A stretch of DNA of 64,000 nucleotides from contig OZ242261.1 in assembly GCA_965207045.1 (NCBI GenBank), forward strand, positions 310,001-374,000, given 5' to 3'. Shown here piece by piece: positions 41,960 to 51,454 of this stretch. Under the pieces are notes generated by a model, which saw only the letters and a list, made by a program, of their open reading frames with translations, was not told where the DNA came from and did not search any database. The position numbers and the translations under genes are program-made. Origin of the DNA: G965207045 sp965207045 (GTDB lineage Bacteria > Pseudomonadota > Alphaproteobacteria > Rickettsiales > Anaplasmataceae). Position 1 is the first letter of the stretch. Every line of letters begins with the position of its first letter.

Positions 41960-43252
41960 ATGTACGTTTATATGCCACACTGGCCTAAACCATTTGGAAG
42001 AAGACCGATTAATTATGACTTAGGTAATATCTATGAATTGTTGCATAGGCTAGATAATCCTGAAAATAATATTCCTCCTGTTATACATGTTGCTGGGACA
42101 AATGGTAAGGGCTCGACTATAGCTTTTATGAAGCATATTCTGATTGAAGCAGGATATAGAGTCCATGTTTATACCTCTCCTCATTTGCTATACTTTAATG
42201 AGAGGATAGTTCTAGCAAATCAAGTTATTTCTAGTGCTTTTTTATATGAAATTCTAGAGGAATGCCGTATTGTGAGCGAGGATATGCAGATTACTTTTTT
42301 TGAAGGTACAACAGCAGCAGCTTTTCTAGCTTTTTCAAAAGTAGAAGCAGATATAATTCTTTTGGAAACAGGTTTAGGTGGACGTTTAGATGCTACTAAT
42401 GTTGTAAAAAAACCTTTATTAAACATAATTACTCCAATTTCACTTGATCATCAAGGGTATTTAGGTAATTCAATTGAAGGTATAGCAAGAGAGAAAGCTG
42501 GTATAATAAAAAAAGGTGCTGTCTGTGTTCTTTCGGAACAAAAAGAAAATGTAAGATATCTTCTAGAATATACAGCAATACAAAGACATGCTTCTGTCTA
42601 TCGAAAAAACTTTGAATGGAATTGTAGGGTTATAGAGGATTACATGTTATTTGAGTCTAATCACGAGATAGTTGAACTTCCTTTGCCTTCATTGCTTGGA
42701 GAGCATCAAGTTATAAATGCAGGTACTGCTGTTGCAGCTTTGACTATATTGGCGAATAAATACAATTATAACATTAGTTATGAAAATGTATGCAATGGTC
42801 TGCAAAATACGTATTGGCCAGCAAGACTTGAACAGATAACTTCAGGTAAGTTAATTGATTTATTACCGAGCAGAAGCGGTTTTCAAGTTTTCCTTGATGG
42901 TGCTCATAATTCTTCTGGAGCTCATGCTATTCTAAAGTGGGCGAGGCTACAAGAAAAAGAAGTATATTTTATTATAGGGTTAACACAAGGCCGTGATGGA
43001 AAAGAATTTTTGGAAATTTTGAAACCAGTAATAAAATATTTGTGTTGTATTTGTGTAGAATATGAACCCAGGAGCCAGAATTCTGAATCTATTTTTTTAG
43101 CAGCAACTGAGTTATGTATTAATGCAGTAAGATGTGAATCTTTAGTCTCTTCTATAAAAGAGATTACAAAGATAGCTAATAATGGTATTATATTAATATG
43201 TGGATCGCTATTTCTAGCCGGTGATGTTATGAAATACAATCAACGTAATTAA
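41960..43252 (+). CDS. folC: Bifunctional dihydrofolate / folylpolyglutamate synthase
   Basis: 430 aa. ATP P-loop GTNGKGST starts at Gly46, LLETGLGGRLDATNVV and SLDHQGYLGNSIEGIAREKAG are the Mur-ligase-type blocks, and VFLDGAHNSSGAHAI holds the second-domain motif. It adds glutamate to dihydropteroate and to folates. With folE and the DHFR-like reductase it supports a working folate pathway. It lies eight bases after mlaC, likely cotranscribed. Confidence 0.95.
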   Translation: MYVYMPHWPKPFGRRPINYDLGNIYELLHRLDNPENNIPPVIHVAGTNGKGSTIAFMKHILIEAGYRVHVYTSPHLLYFNERIVLANQVISSAFLYEILEECRIVSEDMQITFFEGTTAAAFLAFSKVEADIILLETGLGGRLDATNVVKKPLLNIITPISLDHQGYLGNSIEGIAREKAGIIKKGAVCVLSEQKENVRYLLEYTAIQRHASVYRKNFEWNCRVIEDYMLFESNHEIVELPLPSLLGEHQVINAGTAVAALTILANKYNYNISYENVCNGLQNTYWPARLEQITSGKLIDLLPSRSGFQVFLDGAHNSSGAHAILKWARLQEKEVYFIIGLTQGRDGKEFLEILKPVIKYLCCICVEYEPRSQNSESIFLAATELCINAVRCESLVSSIKEITKIANNGIILICGSLFLAGDVMKYNQRN

Positions 43253-43386
43253 AAACATAATCGAGGGGGTCTAACGAGGATTGCCTTGTGTTGTACAAAC
43301 TTGCCAAACCTTTTAGCAGAATTGTTACCAAATTGTTCGCAAGCAAGACTCATGTCTATTTTACGACCATCGTCAGAACTTATCTA
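43249..43386 (-). pseudogene. 3' fragment of an unrecognised gene
   Basis: The minus strand gives a short protein-like tail, SSDDGRKIDMSLACEQFG, then SAKRFGKFVQHKAILVRPP and a TAA that overlaps the folC stop. Just upstream the frame meets a TAG. This is a truncated gene end, or chance. Nothing else is seen up to 43573 (short AT-rich DNA). Confidence 0.3.
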
Positions 43387-43573
43387 TCAATAATTATTAA
43401 ACAAAACTTTGTATAATAAAGCTCAATATAGAAAGTTTGACGATGTTGACCAAACTACAGGGACAAGCCATATTCTGAAAGTGGCAAAAAAAAAGCTGGT
43501 TGATGTTTTTTAGTCTTGAAAAGTATAGAAGTACAACGATTAGGCATGCATAATAGTAGTACTCCTCTTGTAG

Positions 43574-44017
43574 TTATGAGATGAGGATTTGCTTTGCTTC
43601 ATTTAAATCTTGTTGTGAATCAATATAATATTTTTGTTCATCATTATTGCTGCTGCTAATTTTGGTAGATACATGTTGTTGTACATCAACATCAGCATCC
43701 TCTTTTTTTTCATCAGCAGAAACACTTTTATTATCATTGTTGTTACTAATTTTGTTGGTTACCTCATGTTCTTTTCTGTGTAGGTGAATTTTATGCGAAT
43801 TTGCAACAATAGATTTGATAGCTCTGTAAATTATAAATAATGAACAAGCTATACCAACCGTTACCAAAGCGATCTTACTCTCTACTGTCAAGTCATTTTT
43901 TTTCGACAAAAATACCAGAGAGCAAGTGACAGCACCAACAATAGCAAAAAATAAAGGCAAACGTTTGCAGCAAGAACGTAAATTTTCATTATGCATATAA
44001 AAAGTACCATTAAACAT
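43574..44017 (-). CDS. Small membrane protein with charged tail
   Basis: 147 aa, not recognised. Two membrane helices, about residues 21-39 (LFFAIVGAVTCSLVFLSK) and 48-67 (ALVTVGIACSLFIIYRAI), precede a 75-residue tail rich in Lys, Asn, Asp and Ser. The first ATG gives a short N-terminus with a possible second start at residue 8 (MHNENLRSC). The build is like the decayed minus-strand gene at 31.3-31.7 kb. Such bitopic proteins are common as lineage-specific genes in Rickettsiales. Confidence 0.6.
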   Translation of the reverse strand: MFNGTFYMHNENLRSCCKRLPLFFAIVGAVTCSLVFLSKKNDLTVESKIALVTVGIACSLFIIYRAIKSIVANSHKIHLHRKEHEVTNKISNNNDNKSVSADEKKEDADVDVQQHVSTKISSSNNDEQKYYIDSQQDLNEAKQILIS

Positions 44018-44254
44018 AAATATATATATTTAATATATAAACTAAACCTTTAAGCAAGTCAAGTTGGTTGCTAGCTAATTTAACTGTTAACACCAATTTG
44101 CTGTATATGCTTTATATAGTGCGGCCAGGCAATATAAAAAGTTTTTACCTTCAAAGTTTGATATTTTGCATCCAAGTCTCTTATTAATAAATATAACAAA
44201 TTACCATTCTAGCTAACACCCATTCTATAAATTTCTTGAGAGACTTTTCTTCTG

Positions 44255-45712
44255 TTAAGACCATTTATTGCTAAGTTTTTCAAAACTTGCTTTTTCTTCT
44301 ATTGCTTTTGCAACGTTAAACATAACTTCTTCCTGAAATGAATTACTTATCACTTGTAAGCCAAGGGGTAAGCCATCTTTTGATAGCATTGATGGGACGG
44401 AAATTGCTGGCAGTCCAGCTAAGTTAACAGGTACTGTAAATATATCATTTATGTACATCATCAATGGGTCTGGCTTCTCATTCATACTAAATGGTTCAGT
44501 TGGTGTCGTTGGTGTTAATATTGCATCAACATTTTTAAATGCATCATGAAAATCTTTTGTAATGAGATGCCTGACTAATTGAGCTTTTTTGTAAAAAGAT
44601 TCATAATGTATTGAAGATAGAACATATGTTCCAATAAGTATCCTTCTTTTTACTTCCTTACCAAAACATTCTGCACGAGTCATCTTATACATCTCATCTA
44701 TGGTATTTCCTGGAATACGTACTCCATATCTTACTCCATCATATCTTGCTAAATTAGATGAAGCTTCAGCTGGTGCTATGACATAATATGCAGGTAATGC
44801 ATATTCAGTGTGTGGAAGGCTAATTTCAACTGTCTTAGCTCCTGCTTCTTCTAACCATTTTGCAGACTTGACCCACATATCATTTATTTCGTCTGGTATT
44901 CCATCAATCTGATATTCTACTGGTATACCAATACGTTTACCACTTAGATCACTATTTAAATTTACCTTAAAGTTTTCTATGTTTTTTGAAGTCTCATCTT
45001 TATTATCGCAGCCACATATACTTTGAAGTAGTAACGCAGCATCTTCTACCGTATTAGCAAAAACACCTGCTTGATCTAGAGAACTTGCAAAAGCTATCAT
45101 ACCCCAACGAGAACAGCGTCCATAGGTAGGCTTTACACCTACTATTCCACAAAAAGAAGCAGGCTGTCTTACTGAACCACCAGTGTCACTTCCCAGGCTA
45201 CAAGGACATAAGTCATGTGCAACCGCTGCAGCTGAAGCTCCTGACGAACCACCTGGGACTATGTTTTTTTGGATATTATTTTTTAATCCCCATGGATTTT
45301 TTGTAGGTCCGAAATAGCTGTTTAAGTTTGCAGAGCCCATGGCAAATTCATCCATATTAGTTTTACCTAGCATGACAGCTCCGCAGTCACGTAATTTTTG
45401 AGTAACTGTAGATTCATAATTTGGAATAAAATTGCTGAGCATTTTAGATGAAGCTGTAGTGCGTACATTCTGTGTGCAGAAAACATCTTTAATACCAACT
45501 GGTATTCCTGTCATGATACTCATATCACCACTCTTGATTCTTTTATCAGCTTGTTCTGCTCTTTCAATAGCAATTTCAGGTACTTTGGTAATAAATATGT
45601 TTAACTTTTCATTTTCTATTCTTTGAAGATATTCTCTAGTTATTTCCACTGATGTTACTTCCTTATTTTTTAATAGAGAGTGCAATTCAGCGATGCTATG
45701 TTTCATTTTCAA
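44255..45712 (-). CDS. gatA: Glutamyl-tRNA(Gln) amidotransferase subunit A
   Basis: 485 aa amidase that supplies ammonia to make Gln-tRNA (and often Asn-tRNA). The Ser-cisSer-Lys triad is visible: GIPVGIKDVF (Lys), PGGSSGASAAAVA (Ser) and SLGSDTGGSVRQPASFCG (nucleophile Ser). It is full length. gatB and gatC are not adjacent, which is common in this order. The 237-base gap to the small membrane protein shows no gene. Confidence 0.96.
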   Translation of the reverse strand: MKMKHSIAELHSLLKNKEVTSVEITREYLQRIENEKLNIFITKVPEIAIERAEQADKRIKSGDMSIMTGIPVGIKDVFCTQNVRTTASSKMLSNFIPNYESTVTQKLRDCGAVMLGKTNMDEFAMGSANLNSYFGPTKNPWGLKNNIQKNIVPGGSSGASAAAVAHDLCPCSLGSDTGGSVRQPASFCGIVGVKPTYGRCSRWGMIAFASSLDQAGVFANTVEDAALLLQSICGCDNKDETSKNIENFKVNLNSDLSGKRIGIPVEYQIDGIPDEINDMWVKSAKWLEEAGAKTVEISLPHTEYALPAYYVIAPAEASSNLARYDGVRYGVRIPGNTIDEMYKMTRAECFGKEVKRRILIGTYVLSSIHYESFYKKAQLVRHLITKDFHDAFKNVDAILTPTTPTEPFSMNEKPDPLMMYINDIFTVPVNLAGLPAISVPSMLSKDGLPLGLQVISNSFQEEVMFNVAKAIEEKASFEKLSNKWS

Positions 45713-45768
45713 GTAAGTGGTACAGTAACAGTATGATATTTTGTTATGGTAAGCAATGCAAGGCTTTA

Positions 45769-46497
45769 TTAAATTCTAACTAATGGCTTCTCTGTTTTGG
45801 CTATTGTAAGGATATGTACTGACTTTGCTTGACTTTCAAGTAATGTTTTTGTACAAAAATGCAAGGTAGAGCCAGTTGTAACAACATCATCTATTAATAA
45901 AATATTTTTGTTTTTAACATTTTTGCCGTCTCTTATTGCAAAAGCATTTTTTACATTAGATAATCTGCTTGCTTTTGATGATAAAGATTGGGGTCTTGTA
46001 TTTTTTATTCTTAATAAGGATAAATGATCTACATCAATCTTTGCGTATTTTGCTAAGGAATTTGCAAGTAGCGAAGATTGGTTATACCCTCTGTTTAGTA
46101 ATCTCCATCTGTGTAATGGAACTGGGATTATAATGTCTATATCAGATAAAATGTGATGGCTAATATCAAAGAGCCATTTTCCGTATAGCTTTGCTAGATG
46201 CAGTTTATCAGAAAATTTTAAGTCAAAGATAATTTTCTTACTATCTTCATTGTAGAACATTACCGATCTCAGCGTAGAAAACAAGGGAGGATTACAAGTG
46301 CATTCAGCGCAAATGAATGTATTAACTACATAATTGTCACTCAATTTGTAGCCGCATCGGTTACAGCAGATACCTTTTATGAAACTGATATTTTTCATAC
46401 ATGCAGAGCATAATATATTATCTCCTTCAGAGGAGCAGATAAGACACTGCAGTGGAAAAATAAAATCTCTAACTTTTAACAAAAACCTTGTTAACAT
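45769..46497 (-). CDS. comF: ComF-family phosphoribosyltransferase-like protein
   Basis: 242 aa. An N-terminal zinc module with paired cysteines (CLICSSEGDNILCSAC, then CCNRCGY and CAECTC) is followed by the type I PRTase fold, with PRPP motif ILLIDDVVTTGST and VPLHRWRLLNRGYNQSSLLA. In naturally competent bacteria ComF helps DNA uptake; in most genomes the role is unclear. It may share a transcript with the small gene upstream. Confidence 0.9.
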   Translation of the reverse strand: MLTRFLLKVRDFIFPLQCLICSSEGDNILCSACMKNISFIKGICCNRCGYKLSDNYVVNTFICAECTCNPPLFSTLRSVMFYNEDSKKIIFDLKFSDKLHLAKLYGKWLFDISHHILSDIDIIIPVPLHRWRLLNRGYNQSSLLANSLAKYAKIDVDHLSLLRIKNTRPQSLSSKASRLSNVKNAFAIRDGKNVKNKNILLIDDVVTTGSTLHFCTKTLLESQAKSVHILTIAKTEKPLVRI

Positions 46498-46504
46498 GAA
46501 AATT

Positions 46505-46681
46505 TTATTCTACTAGAATCTTATTGTTTTTTATCTGCTCAGCACGCAAAACATTATCTTGTTCTATAGCACTTATTGATGGATTTGGTTCAATATGAAG
46601 CGTGTTATATGCTTTTGTACTGCAAATAGCTAAAACAAGTATAGAAAACAAGGATTGCGAATTATTTTGATCATTACTCAT
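46505..46681 (-). CDS. Small hypothetical protein upstream of comF
   Basis: 58 aa from MSNDQNNSQSLFS; a longer reading from 46741 (78 aa) is possible but less convincing. It has a short hydrophobic stretch (LFSILVLAICSTKAY), maybe one membrane helix or a weak signal. Not recognised. It is seven bases from comF on the same strand. Short length makes the call uncertain. Confidence 0.35.
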   Translation of the reverse strand: MSNDQNNSQSLFSILVLAICSTKAYNTLHIEPNPSISAIEQDNVLRAEQIKNNKILVE

Positions 46682-46797
46682 ATTATAAATAGTATTGTTA
46701 TCAATACAAAAAATCAAAATTAATTTTCTATTTTTGAACATATGATTGACTACGTTCCAAATGCTTGATTAGTATAGATTTTTATTTATGTAGAGTT

Positions 46798-48285
46798 ATG
46801 TTAAAAAAATTTTTTGGTAAAATAGGAAAATTTGAAATGACTCTGCCATCTATCCTTGATACAGAACAAGATGAAAAAAGTAATAAAATAAAGGATGAAT
46901 CTTATATTTATAAGGTGCTAGATAAAGCTATAATTATTTTTACTAGCAAAAGTGATGATAAAGATCTTATGAGCATTTTAAAACGTCCTTTGTCGGTTGG
47001 CTTAATTGTAATATCATCATTTTTCGGAGCTTTAGGGTTATGGTCTGTGTTAGCACCTATTGAGGGAGCTGTGGTAGCAGATGGACAAGTGCAGTCTTTA
47101 TCAAATAAGAAAATTGTACAACATTTAGAAGGTGGTGTGATAGAAGAAATTTTGATCAAGGACGGAGAAGTTGTGGAAGAAGGGCAGATCATGATGCGCC
47201 TTAAGAATATATCCTCAAAATCGCAAAAGTCAATTTATGAAGATAAATTATATAGCTTGAAAGTTGCTGAAGCAAGATTGATTGCAGAACGAGATAGTGA
47301 AGATGAAGTTGAATTTTATATTAATAATGAGAGTGAGGTGCCAAATGTAATTGATAATCAAATGCGTTTATTTAAATCCCGTAAGGATAATATTGATAGC
47401 CAAATAAACATATTAAATACTAAGATAAGACAAAGCGAAGAGGAAAAAGAAGGAATAAAAGCGCAGTTGTTGTCTGAAAAGAAGCAATTTGAGTTGGTTA
47501 AAGAAGAATTATCAAGCAAGCAAGAACTGTTTAAATTAGGTAGTATCAATAGGCCTACTGTTATTGCACTGGAAAAGCAATTAGCAATATTAACTGGAAA
47601 GGTGGCAGAGCATAATACTGTGATAGCAAGAATAGAACAGCAAATTAGTAGTACTAAGTTAGAGATTTTAAGCTTACAAAGTAAATTTCAAAATGAGGTT
47701 GTGAATGAACTTAAAGATGTCCAGTTAAGTATCGCAGATTTAGAAGAAAAATTACTTGCTATAGACGATATATTTGAACGGTCTGAAATTAGAGCACCTA
47801 AAACAGGTACAGTAACCAATTTACAATATCATACAATTGGTGGTGTTATTGCACCCGGTGCTACAATATTAGAGATTATACCATCTCACGATGATTTAGT
47901 TATAGAATCAAAGATTGCGCCTAAAGATATAGATGCTGTTTTATATGCACAGAATAATAGAATAATCACTTTAGACGGTATAACTGGTAATGCAGTAAAA
48001 GTGAGGGTCTTAGCCCTAAATTCTAGAAAATTTCCCTTGTTACAAGGCGTCATGACTTATGTTTCAGCTGATGTTGTAACTGACCCAAGGAACTCTATGA
48101 GACAGTTCTATACAACAAAAATAAGCATTCCAAAGTCAGAACTTGAACCTCTGACAAGGACAAATATAAAGCTTTATTCTGGCATGCCGGTGGCGGTGTA
48201 CGTAGTAACTGAATCAAGAACACTATTATCTTATTTATTCTCTCCAATTTCTAGCACATTTGAAAACGCATTTCGTGAGCGTTGA
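46798..48285 (+). CDS. HlyD-family type I secretion membrane fusion protein
   Basis: Periplasmic adaptor of a type I secretion system, about 495 aa. One membrane helix (VGLIVISSFFGALGLWSVLA) is followed by the first half of the biotinyl-lipoyl domain (VQSLSNKKIVQHLEGGVIEE). A long coiled-coil hairpin (about 170-320) and the second lipoyl half (ETRAP-like SEIRAPKTGTVTNLQYHTIG) come next. The C-terminal beta-barrel ends in MPVAVYVVTESRTLLSYLF, as in HlyD/PrtE proteins. No ABC transporter or substrate gene lies next to it; the partner may be elsewhere. Type I secretion exports ankyrin and tandem-repeat effectors in Ehrlichia. Start chosen at 46798; 46765 is also in frame. Confidence 0.9.
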   Translation: MLKKFFGKIGKFEMTLPSILDTEQDEKSNKIKDESYIYKVLDKAIIIFTSKSDDKDLMSILKRPLSVGLIVISSFFGALGLWSVLAPIEGAVVADGQVQSLSNKKIVQHLEGGVIEEILIKDGEVVEEGQIMMRLKNISSKSQKSIYEDKLYSLKVAEARLIAERDSEDEVEFYINNESEVPNVIDNQMRLFKSRKDNIDSQINILNTKIRQSEEEKEGIKAQLLSEKKQFELVKEELSSKQELFKLGSINRPTVIALEKQLAILTGKVAEHNTVIARIEQQISSTKLEILSLQSKFQNEVVNELKDVQLSIADLEEKLLAIDDIFERSEIRAPKTGTVTNLQYHTIGGVIAPGATILEIIPSHDDLVIESKIAPKDIDAVLYAQNNRIITLDGITGNAVKVRVLALNSRKFPLLQGVMTYVSADVVTDPRNSMRQFYTTKISIPKSELEPLTRTNIKLYSGMPVAVYVVTESRTLLSYLFSPISSTFENAFRER

Positions 48286-48749
48286 TAAAAAAAATTATGT
48301 GCACAATTAGTGATTTTAATAATACTTACTGTGGTTGAATAACAGTTCCTTCAGTATTAACGAGGAAAATATTCATATTTTGTTCTTCTGTGTTCATAAA
48401 TTTTTTTAAATTGGGGATGATGGTTTTAGACATTAAATTAGTATAAAAAGATTAGGAATGTTATATATTCTAAATGATCAATTATGTCCTGAATATCAAT
48501 AATACTTGCAGTTTTTTTTATTATCGGGTTAGTATTTGTCAACATTTTTATAATATTAGCCAACGATTAGTGTTTTGAGACCTTGAAAATAATTCTTATC
48601 ATCATTCAATACTTTTGTTATTGTATTTTATAATACAATTGATATTTTTTAGACAACAGTACATAGATAAGAAAGTCACTAATACTAATGTCTTTTAATT
48701 TTGTATTTACTAACAAGATTAGATCTTGGCATGAACAATTAAATATCAC

Positions 48750-49560
48750 CACCATGTTCCTTTTTCAAATCTAAGCTTCTCAGCGTTCATTTTTTCATAT
48801 GAATGGAATCTAGCAAGGAGGAAATTTGCTTATTTGCGAACGCGTTTTCTTTATGATCACTTGCATATCTATGATATCTGTACATCATAATTTCAAAATC
48901 AATTCTTGATAATATCATGTATGCAATAAGAAGATAACATTATTACTTTTTCATTATTGCACAACTTTTTCTCTCCATAATTATACCACAAATATTTTGC
49001 TTTTGTTGGCAAAAACTTAAAATTTAAAGAATGTTCTTCATCATATATGACTCTAAGATGCATGGAGGTTTATTGCACTGATTAACTCCTCAATTTTCTT
49101 TTTTCTGTGTAAAATCCCTTTAGCTGCTTCTGGTTTATTTTTGTATACTGTAAGTGCTAAAGCCCTACTTTGCTATGTGAGGAATTTATTATAAGGATGA
49201 GATTTTATTGTTTACCATTTACTTTTCCTTGCAATCTTTCATAAAGTTTTCCAAATGACTCATATTCACTATTAATAAAACGTTCAGCAACAATAAGACT
49301 TATAGTGTGGAAGGAATGATATGTCCGTTTAATTTTTTTATAACGATTATTTTATAATGATCAGTAAAGCCGATTCTTGTTCATATTGGTGTGCTCCTTT
49401 TTCTAGCAAAAGGGCTATTATATCTATTTTCTCTAATTGTGTGCAAGTATTAACGTTAGCGTAACATTACCACAAACATCTATTCATTTTTCTTTCTTAC
49501 AGTTACTTCTTCACTGAATCTACATCTCCTTTTGTAATTGCATGTTCCATATTTTTTAAC
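48750..49560 (-). pseudogene. Decayed ankyrin-repeat gene
   Basis: The minus strand of the 1.37-kb gap holds ordered fragments. MEHAITKGDVDSVKK is followed by a stop; then GNVTLTLILA in one frame and TQLEKIDIIALLLEKGAHQY in another, the A..G..(E)IV.LLL.KGA pattern of ankyrin repeats. Next come FHTISLIVAERFINSEYESF with GKLYERLQGKVNGK, then ALTVYKNKPEAAKGILHRK and IEELISAINLHAS, then YDEEHSLNFKFLPTKAKYLW and HRYASDHKENAFANKQISSL. Many frameshifts and stops separate them, so it is a pseudogene. Ankyrin proteins are a main class of secreted factor in Anaplasmataceae. The part 48286-48749 shows no feature I recognise. Confidence 0.7.
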
Positions 49561-49651
49561 TAATCAAATCAATAGCTCAATGTGTGTATTATTTATAGCT
49601 TATATTTTGTTATTACTATTTATGAAGTAAATCAATTTGACTAATTTTGTC

Positions 49652-50242
49652 TTATTTAATAAACCTACTGCCAGGAGTATCTATTGGTTGCTCTGCTAGA
49701 TGAGATGGCAAATTACCTTTTTCATAAAGTGAAGCTTTTATTTTTAATAATGAAATAAAATTTTCTGGTAAGCCTTGAATATTATCAGTACTACGGTCTA
49801 TTAATGCACCGAGTCCAACTACATTAGCATGAAATCGTTCGAGTAGAGAAACAACTTCCAAGAAAGATTTTGCTGTAGTAACTACGTCTTCTATAACTAG
49901 AACACTTGTGCCTGGTTCGATGTTAAAACTACGACGAAGCGCAAATTTCCCGTTTACACGTTCGCAGAAAATATATTTACACCCTATCTGACGTGCAACT
50001 TCATATCCAGGTACTATTCCTCCAATTGCTGGTGATATAATCATATCAATCCTACTTCTTTTTATTTGGTGTAAGATCTTTCCTACTAATATTTTTATTA
50101 TTTTAGAAAATGTCAAGGTGTTCTTTGAGATTTGCGCACATTGCACATATTTATCACTATGTAACCCTGAGGATAGGAGAAAATGACCTTCTTGTACTGC
50201 TCCTGATAATAAGAATGCATCATAAATTTCGTTTTCTAACAT
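49652..50242 (-). CDS. pyrE: Orotate phosphoribosyltransferase
   Basis: Pyrimidine synthesis: orotate plus PRPP to OMP. From the ATG at 50240-50242 (MLENEIYDAFLLSGAV) it has 196 aa. The PRPP motif TSVLVIEDVVTTAKS is clear, as is the family start GHFLLSSGLHSDKYVQCA. An upstream ATG at 50317 gives 25 more residues without family similarity and would crowd the era promoter; it is less likely. Divergent to era. Confidence 0.92.
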   Translation of the reverse strand: MLENEIYDAFLLSGAVQEGHFLLSSGLHSDKYVQCAQISKNTLTFSKIIKILVGKILHQIKRSRIDMIISPAIGGIVPGYEVARQIGCKYIFCERVNGKFALRRSFNIEPGTSVLVIEDVVTTAKSFLEVVSLLERFHANVVGLGALIDRSTDNIQGLPENFISLLKIKASLYEKGNLPSHLAEQPIDTPGSRFIK

Positions 50243-50338
50243 AAAGCTAATCTTACGATAATTATCTGAATTATAATATGATCTATAGTTTTTTAAAAGT
50301 GTGATATTCTGATGCAATGGTGATACAAATTTTTATAT

Positions 50339-51211
50339 ATGAATAAAAAGCATATAGTTGTTTCAATTCAGGGGCCTACAAATGTTGGTAAATCTAGTCT
50401 TATTAATTGTTTTGTAGGAAAGAAGATATCAATTGTTACTCATAAAGTTCAAACAACTCGTTCTGCAATTCGTGGAATTGTTAATCGTGGTGATGTGCAG
50501 TTAATTTTTGTGGATACACCAGGTATTTTCTTACCAAAAAATGCTTTAGAGAAAATGATTGTAAAGACAGCATGGAGATCATTGTTAAGTTGTGAAATGT
50601 CTATGTTGGTGATTGATTCTAAAAAAGGTATTAGTAAAAATGTAAAAAATATTATAAAGAATATTGAAACTTCTGCGATTGCAGTACTAAATAAGGTTGA
50701 TTTAGTTGATAAAAGGAATCTGTTGAGTTTAGCAAATGAAATTTATGAGTTGTTCCAGTTTGATAAAATTTTTATGGTTTCAGCTTTAAAAAATGATGGT
50801 GTAGATGATATTATTTCGTATTTGACACAAAAGGCAGCAAATGAAAATTGGCTTTATTCTGAAAAGCAAGCTACTGATGCTCCATTGAAATTTATCTTAT
50901 CTGAAATCACGAGAGAGAAATTATTTTTGCGTATACATAAGGAAGTGCCTTATAAGCTTTTGGTTGAAACTGAGAAGGTGAAAGAGGCTGGGAATCATGA
51001 AATTATGGTGTTTCAAGCGATTTATGTATATACACAAAATCATAAAAAAATCATCACAGGTAAAAATGGTTCAACCCTAAAGCATATAGAACAGTTGGTA
51101 TGTGAGGAGATTTATTGTAGTCTAAAGAGAAAAGCTATTCTTAGGCTATTTATTAAAGTACGAAAGAATTGGATTGGCAATGAACGTATATTCTCACATC
51201 TTTATTATTGA
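50339..51211 (+). CDS. era: GTPase Era
   Basis: 290-aa GTPase for 30S maturation. G1 is GPTNVGKSSLIN, G2 region TTRSAIRGI, G3 DTPG, G4 NKVD and G5-like SALKND. The C-terminal KH domain is seen in ITGKNGSTLKHIEQLVCEEI and ends in a typical VRKNW segment. Separated from rnc (6.1 kb), unlike the common rnc-era pair. A tRNA-Asp with its own promoter follows. Confidence 0.96.
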   Translation: MNKKHIVVSIQGPTNVGKSSLINCFVGKKISIVTHKVQTTRSAIRGIVNRGDVQLIFVDTPGIFLPKNALEKMIVKTAWRSLLSCEMSMLVIDSKKGISKNVKNIIKNIETSAIAVLNKVDLVDKRNLLSLANEIYELFQFDKIFMVSALKNDGVDDIISYLTQKAANENWLYSEKQATDAPLKFILSEITREKLFLRIHKEVPYKLLVETEKVKEAGNHEIMVFQAIYVYTQNHKKIITGKNGSTLKHIEQLVCEEIYCSLKRKAILRLFIKVRKNWIGNERIFSHLYY

Positions 51212-51236
51212 TTAAATCTATTTAATGTGCTAGAAT
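51208..51236 (+). promoter_or_regulatory. Predicted promoter of tRNA-Asp
   Basis: TTGATT at 51208-51213 and TAGAAT at 51231-51236 are 17 bases apart; the tRNA begins 14 bases after the -10 element. The overlap with the era stop codon region is normal for a compact genome. Confidence 0.6.
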
Positions 51237-51249
51237 CCGGCATTTATGA

Positions 51250-51326
51250 GGGGGTGTAGCTCAGCTGGTTAGAGCGCTGGCCTGTCACGCCTGAGGCCGC
51301 GGGTTCAAGTCCCGTCACTCCCGCCA
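51250..51326 (+). tRNA. tRNA-Asp (GTC)
   Basis: 77 nt with encoded CCA. Acceptor stem GGGGGTG/CACTCCC (one G-U pair), D stem GCTC/GAGC, anticodon loop CTGTCAC with anticodon GTC at 34-36, T arm GCGGG-TTCAAGT-CCCGT. In the anticodon stem CTGGC/GCCTG, position 28-42 is a T-T mismatch, which is unusual in tRNA-Asp. All other features are standard. Confidence 0.96.
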
Positions 51327-51454
51327 TATTGAAAAAATTATAATAAAATCATTGATCTTGTATAGAAGGTTCCTTTGCATAATTCTTTTTTTACTAACAA
51401 GGTTTTTTTGCTCTAGTAAAGATTCAAGTAATACTAAGAAACATTGTAGAATCT

